From assembly GCF_900299525.1 (NCBI RefSeq), contig NZ_OMKA01000026.1, forward strand, positions 558,001-622,000: 64,000 nucleotides of DNA, written 5' to 3'. This document shows positions 60,612-64,000 of the stretch, piece after piece. The first letter of the stretch is position 1, and the number at the start of each line of letters is the position of its first letter. The translations under genes and the position numbers were made by a program. Under the pieces are notes generated by a model. That model saw only the letters and a list, made by a program, of their open reading frames with translations, was not told the origin of the DNA and searched no databases. This DNA is from Aquimarina sp. Aq78 (GTDB lineage: Bacteria; Bacteroidota; Bacteroidia; Flavobacteriales; Flavobacteriaceae).

Positions 60612-62018
60612 CTATACTTTTACTTCTTTCCATTTTCCTTTTTTAAACCAGATAATTCCAATCACTGCGATTAAAACTTCGGCAAAGGTAATTGCAAGAA
60701 ATACTCCCATTGCGCCCCAATCCAGAACTAAGGCGGCGAGGTATGCAAATGGTAGCTGAAATACCCAGAAACAAAAGAAATTAATGACAGTAGGAGTCTT
60801 GGTGTCACCTGCCCCGTTAAAAGATTGTATGACTACCATTCCATATGCATAGAATACATATCCTGCAGCAATTACACGTAAACTTAAGGCTCCATATTCT
60901 ATGATTAATGCTTCATCACTAAAGATTCTTATAATTGCTTCTGCAAATAAGAGGTAAAATATAGATACAATAGCCATGAAATATGCATTGTATTTTCCTG
61001 TTTTCCAAACAGATTGCTCGGCACGCTCTGGCTTTGCAGCACCCAGGTTTTGACCTACTAATGTAGCCGCAGCATTACTCATTCCCCAGGAAGGCATTAG
61101 AGTAAACATTAATACTCTAATAGCTATAGTATAGCCTGCCAGTACTTCACTACCAAATTCAGCCATAATTCGCATCAAAAATACCCAGCTAGATGTTCCG
61201 ATAATAAATTGTCCAATCCCTCCTATAGATACTTTGACAAGATTAAGCATAATTTCGGCTCTAAAAACAATATCTTTAAAAGCAACTTTGATCTTACTCC
61301 AGCCATAAAAAAGAATTAATAGCTGAAATATTACAGCACTACCTCTACCTATAGTTGTAGCAATTGCTGCTCCCTGAACACCAAAAGCAGGCACAGGGCC
61401 AAACCCGAAAATAAAAATTGGATCCAGAATGATGTTTAATATATTAGAAAAGATTAATACTCGCATTGCTACAGAAGCATCACCTGCACCTCTAAATACT
61501 GCATTGATTAAAAACAGCAACATTATGGTCACGTTTCCGCCTAATAATACTTGGGTGTAGCCATATCCATCTGCAATAAGATCGGGTTCGGCTCCCATGA
61601 GTCCAAGTATTTCTTTCGGAAAAACGATACCTATAGCACTAATTATTATAGCAATTACGATTCCTAAAAGTATAGATTGTATTGCTGTCTGTGAGGCACC
61701 ACTAATATCTTTTTCACCCACTCTACGGGCAACAATTGCAGTAACTCCCATACTAAGCCCAATAGCAATAGCATATACCAGAGTAAGTACAGATTCTGTT
61801 AATCCTACTGTGGCTATAGCATTGGCTCCAAGGCTAGAAACATAGTAAGCATCTACAAGAAAAAATATAGATTCCATCATCATTTCGAGAACCATAGGCA
61901 CAGAAAGCATGAAAACTGCTCTGCGAATACTTCCTGAAGTGAATTCTTGTTCTTTGCCAGTAAGTGCAATCTTGAAATATGAAAATATACGGGTAAGTGT
62001 AAGTTTTTTTTGAGTCAT
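60612..62018 (-). CDS. MATE-family efflux transporter
   Basis: The 468-residue inner-membrane protein has twelve predicted helices in two halves. The start RRAVFMLSVPMVLEMMMESI followed by FFLVDAYYVSSLGANAIATVGLTES (given in part) is typical of the MATE NorM/DinF superfamily. The second-half mirror, VSIGGIGQFIIGTSSWVFLM, and NGAGDTKTPTVINFFCFWVF agree. It should export drugs or metabolites by cation antiport. It is monocistronic and converges on the beta-helix gene. Confidence 0.93.
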   Translation of the reverse strand: MTQKKLTLTRIFSYFKIALTGKEQEFTSGSIRRAVFMLSVPMVLEMMMESIFFLVDAYYVSSLGANAIATVGLTESVLTLVYAIAIGLSMGVTAIVARRVGEKDISGASQTAIQSILLGIVIAIIISAIGIVFPKEILGLMGAEPDLIADGYGYTQVLLGGNVTIMLLFLINAVFRGAGDASVAMRVLIFSNILNIILDPIFIFGFGPVPAFGVQGAAIATTIGRGSAVIFQLLILFYGWSKIKVAFKDIVFRAEIMLNLVKVSIGGIGQFIIGTSSWVFLMRIMAEFGSEVLAGYTIAIRVLMFTLMPSWGMSNAAATLVGQNLGAAKPERAEQSVWKTGKYNAYFMAIVSIFYLLFAEAIIRIFSDEALIIEYGALSLRVIAAGYVFYAYGMVVIQSFNGAGDTKTPTVINFFCFWVFQLPFAYLAALVLDWGAMGVFLAITFAEVLIAVIGIIWFKKGKWKEVKV

Positions 62019-62387
62019 GATAATAAAGAATTATGAATTAAAAATATAAATAAGAAGTACTGAAGAAGGAATTCTTAGCTTCTAAATCGAGGGGTCTCTA
62101 TGTGCACAATTATGTACATAATTCTTTTATAACTTCATGATGAAACAAATATCAGGCATTATTTTTGATTTACAAAATTTAAATAGTAACTCATCTTGAT
62201 TTTTTTCTATTAGTAAGAGTTCTAAATTTATAGGCTAGGAATAAAAATTAAGACACATAGTAAGTGAAAACCGTAACTTGTGTACTGAACTACCATGTAA
62301 TCTGTGGTTTATAAGCAAGTATGATAATAATTTGTAATATTTTTAATTATAATGTTGTATATTTATTGCCCCAAAATAAATTTTTGT
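62019..62387. other. Divergent intergenic region MATE / T9SS-domain gene
   Basis: No gene is visible in this gap. A partly palindromic TATGTGCACAATTATGTACA lies around 62098-62117. The right end carries the promoter candidate for the T9SS-domain gene. Confidence 0.4.
62332..62365 (+). promoter_or_regulatory. Candidate promoter of the T9SS-domain gene
   Basis: TTG at 62332-62334 and TATATTTA at 62358-62365 (TAnnTTTG with a final A) are 23 bases apart, as at pckA. Transcription would start near 62372, which supports the ATG at 62388. Confidence 0.45.
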
Positions 62388-62735
62388 ATGAAAAAAATCT
62401 ACTTGCTGCTTACATGTATTAGTCTTATTTGCTTTTCCTTTGCTCCAGGAATTCAAGCACAGTCTGATACGGCCGAAACACAAGATTCGAAGAGCATAAA
62501 AATCGAAGGATTGCGTTTGTACCCTAATCCAGCACCTGCTGGAAGTATGTTATCTATTACCTCTACTAAAGATCTTACCAAAACAGTTTCAATTTTCACA
62601 GTTTTAGGAGAAAAAGTGCTTTTTAAAGTTTTGATTGGCAGAGAGTTAGATATTAGTCATTTAAACCCTGGTGTATATGTAATTAAGGTTACCGAAGGAG
62701 AATTAAAAGCTACTAAGAAACTCATCATTAAATAA
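62388..62735 (+). CDS. Minimal T9SS type A sorting-domain protein
   Basis: The protein has 115 residues from the ATG at 62388. A signal peptide (about 1-24; ending FAPGIQAQ) is followed by about 15 polar residues and then a T9SS type A C-terminal domain (about 40-115). The domain is complete, with GLRLYPNPAPAGSMLSI, VLGEKV, LDISHLNPGVYVIKVTEG and the closing KKLIIK. There is practically no cargo, so the sorting domain is the protein. It should be exported by the type IX system and trimmed at the outer membrane. The role is unknown. Confidence 0.88.
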   Translation: MKKIYLLLTCISLICFSFAPGIQAQSDTAETQDSKSIKIEGLRLYPNPAPAGSMLSITSTKDLTKTVSIFTVLGEKVLFKVLIGRELDISHLNPGVYVIKVTEGELKATKKLIIK

Positions 62736-62818
62736 TTTTTTAAACTATAATCGTTTTTTACTAATTATACTTTAAATTATCTTATAAAAAACACTGCTAA
62801 ACAAGGGAGTCTTTTTTA

Positions 62819-62826
62819 TACCTTTG
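62819..62826 (+). promoter_or_regulatory. Candidate -7 element of the LuxE-like gene
   Basis: TACCTTTG matches TAnnTTTG and ends 27 bases before the ATG at 62854. No -33 TTG is seen. Confidence 0.42.
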
Positions 62827-62853
62827 TTCTACAAAATTTGTTGAACAAACCTT

Positions 62854-63834
62854 ATGCATGCTGATACTATTTTTTCTATTCAGAACGACACAGATTTTGA
62901 GAAATCAGCATTACGTATCTTTAACTATCAATATAATAACAATATAACGTATCAGAGATTTTGTAACCTTTTAGGAATTGCGAAAACTTCTGTAAAATGC
63001 GTTAATGATATTCCATATTTGCCCATCCAATTTTTTAAACAAGAGAAAATTGTAAGTACAACAGCTTCGATACATAAAATTTTTACAAGTAGCGGTACAA
63101 CAGGTAATGTAACCAGTAAACATTATGTTAGTGACCTTACAGTATATGAAAGAAGTTTTAGAAAAGGATTTCAACATTTCTATGGAGATATCACCGATTA
63201 TACAGTATTGGCATTACTACCTTCTTATTTAGAAAGGGACGGGTCTTCTCTAGTGTATATGGCAGAAAAACTAATTAACGATAGTAATCATCCCAAAAGT
63301 GGATTTTATCTACATGATACTAAGAAGCTGGTAGATACCCTTCAACAACTTATTGCAGAAGACAAAAAAATTCTCCTTCTAGGTGTTTCATTTGCTTTAT
63401 TGGATCTTGTCGAAAATTATAATGTACAGCTAAACGATACATCTATAATTATGGAAACCGGTGGGATGAAGGGGAGAAGAAAAGAAATGATTCGGGAAGA
63501 ATTACATAAAGTTCTTAAAAATGGTTTTGGGGTTTCTCAAATTCATAGTGAATATGGGATGACCGAGTTATTATCACAAGCGTATTCTAAAAATGATGGA
63601 CTTTTTTACTGCCCACCCTGGATGAAAGTTTCTATCAGAAACCCTGAAGATGCTTTAACTCAATTAGAGGTGAATAAAACAGGAGGGATAAATATTATGG
63701 ATCTGGCTAATGTAAATTCATGCTCTTTTATCGCTACTCAAGACTTAGGTAAAATTTATACTAACGGGAGTTTTGAAATTATTGGTAGATTTGACCATAG
63801 TGATATCAGAGGCTGTAATTTAATGGCGCTATAA
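62854..63834 (+). CDS. LuxE/acyl-protein synthetase-like adenylating enzyme
   Basis: The 326-residue protein belongs to the LuxE-like branch of the ANL superfamily. It has the phosphate loop IFTSSGTTGNVTSKH (P-loop at 78-85), LPYLPIQFFKQEKI-like IPYLPIQFFKQEKIVST, GVSFALLDLVENY, IMETGGMKGRRKEMIREELH and IHSEYGMTELLSQAY. These enzymes activate carboxylic acids as adenylates and pass them to a protein or thiol. The actual acyl substrate is not known. The following gene begins 2 bases after its stop. Confidence 0.87.
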   Translation: MHADTIFSIQNDTDFEKSALRIFNYQYNNNITYQRFCNLLGIAKTSVKCVNDIPYLPIQFFKQEKIVSTTASIHKIFTSSGTTGNVTSKHYVSDLTVYERSFRKGFQHFYGDITDYTVLALLPSYLERDGSSLVYMAEKLINDSNHPKSGFYLHDTKKLVDTLQQLIAEDKKILLLGVSFALLDLVENYNVQLNDTSIIMETGGMKGRRKEMIREELHKVLKNGFGVSQIHSEYGMTELLSQAYSKNDGLFYCPPWMKVSIRNPEDALTQLEVNKTGGINIMDLANVNSCSFIATQDLGKIYTNGSFEIIGRFDHSDIRGCNLMAL

Positions 63835-63836
63835 AT

Positions 63837-64000
63837 ATGGCAATTAAAAAGAAATTAGGTTGTTTTTCGTTTCCGGCGATTATATTAATCTCTTTGGTTG
63901 GTAGTAGTGTTGTACAAGGTTTTTTTCCTATTTCTTTATTCTGGGCCTTTGCATTACTACTATTACTGCTTTCGTGGTTATTAGGAAAATTAGATAGTCA
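63837..64000 (+). CDS. Membrane protein, C-terminus cut by the window
   Basis: An ATG at 63837 starts 54 codons that remain open to the end of the window. After a short basic start (MAIKKKLGCFSFP) there are two hydrophobic segments, AIILISLVGSSVVQGFF and SLFWAFALLLLLLSWLLG. The family cannot be assigned from this part. The 2-base spacing from the LuxE-like gene suggests one transcript. Confidence 0.6.
   Translation, partial: MAIKKKLGCFSFPAIILISLVGSSVVQGFFPISLFWAFALLLLLLSWLLGKLDS

Noticed and set aside
1..64000. tRNA, rRNA, insertion sequence or prophage genes
   Set aside because: I looked in the intergenic gaps and among the protein products and found no cloverleaf-like sequence, transposase, integrase or phage structural gene; a tRNA scan would settle the RNA part.

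Overview
This window comes from the chromosome of a low-GC member of the Flavobacteriaceae (Bacteroidota), most like a marine Aquimarina-type genome. The evidence is a set of family hallmarks: SusC-type TonB-dependent receptors with an N-terminal carboxypeptidase-regulatory-like domain, a type IX secretion (T9SS) sorting domain, lipoproteins whose Cys is followed by an acidic surface-export-like stretch, DUF3098/DUF4271/DUF4296 proteins, a Gly-Gly natural-product leader of the Bacteroidetes type, and promoters with the TAnnTTTG element at -7. No rRNA, tRNA, CRISPR array, insertion sequence or prophage was seen.

Layout. 1-5.5 kb: a truncated leucine-rich-repeat protein, a thioredoxin-like protein, then a leftward ftsX / hypothetical / DUF3098 / uppP / truB / TonB-like operon. 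5.5-8.2 kb: an AT-rich gap and a lone lipoprotein of the cholesterol-dependent cytolysin (CDC) superfamily. 8.3-18.7 kb: panE-like, leuS, ald, a zinc peptidase, an Lrp regulator, a saccharopine-dehydrogenase-type enzyme, DUF423 and pckA. 18.7-25.7 kb: hemD, DUF4271, dolichol-phosphate-mannose-synthase-like GT2, dihydroorotase, DUF4296, an NAD-dependent epimerase, a 59-codon orphan RiPP precursor, and tyrS. 25.8-34.7 kb: an astacin-type surface protease, HPF, a MacAB-like efflux set, and an MlaEFD-type lipid transport operon. 34.9-42.9 kb: a metallophosphoesterase, a membrane AraC regulator with an acyltransferase, NifU/Mrp iron-sulfur genes, an alkyltransferase-like protein, LysE, trmB and a glycosyltransferase.

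42.9-60.5 kb is the most coherent block and looks like a phosphate-responsive region. It holds a PhoR/PhoB-like pair, a PiT transporter fused to a PhoU-like domain, a phosphate-selective-type porin, a chromate transporter, a small MORN-type secreted protein, and two tandem pairs of a TonB-dependent receptor with a beta-helix lipoprotein. Upstream of the PiT, porin and first receptor genes are half-sites of the form TAACA repeated every 11 bp, the phasing expected of PhoB boxes. The porin and receptor promoters also share an identical TTAACACTG-N6-GTTCTTTGC arrangement. I infer that the block takes up phosphate and some phosphorus-containing substrate, with the beta-helix lipoproteins in the role SusD has in glycan systems.

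60.6-64 kb: a MATE transporter, a minimal protein that is almost only a T9SS sorting domain, a LuxE-like adenylating enzyme and a truncated membrane protein. The strongest leads are the CDC-like lipoprotein, the orphan Gly-Gly RiPP precursor, the phased PhoB-like arrays, and the duplicated receptor/beta-helix pairs.
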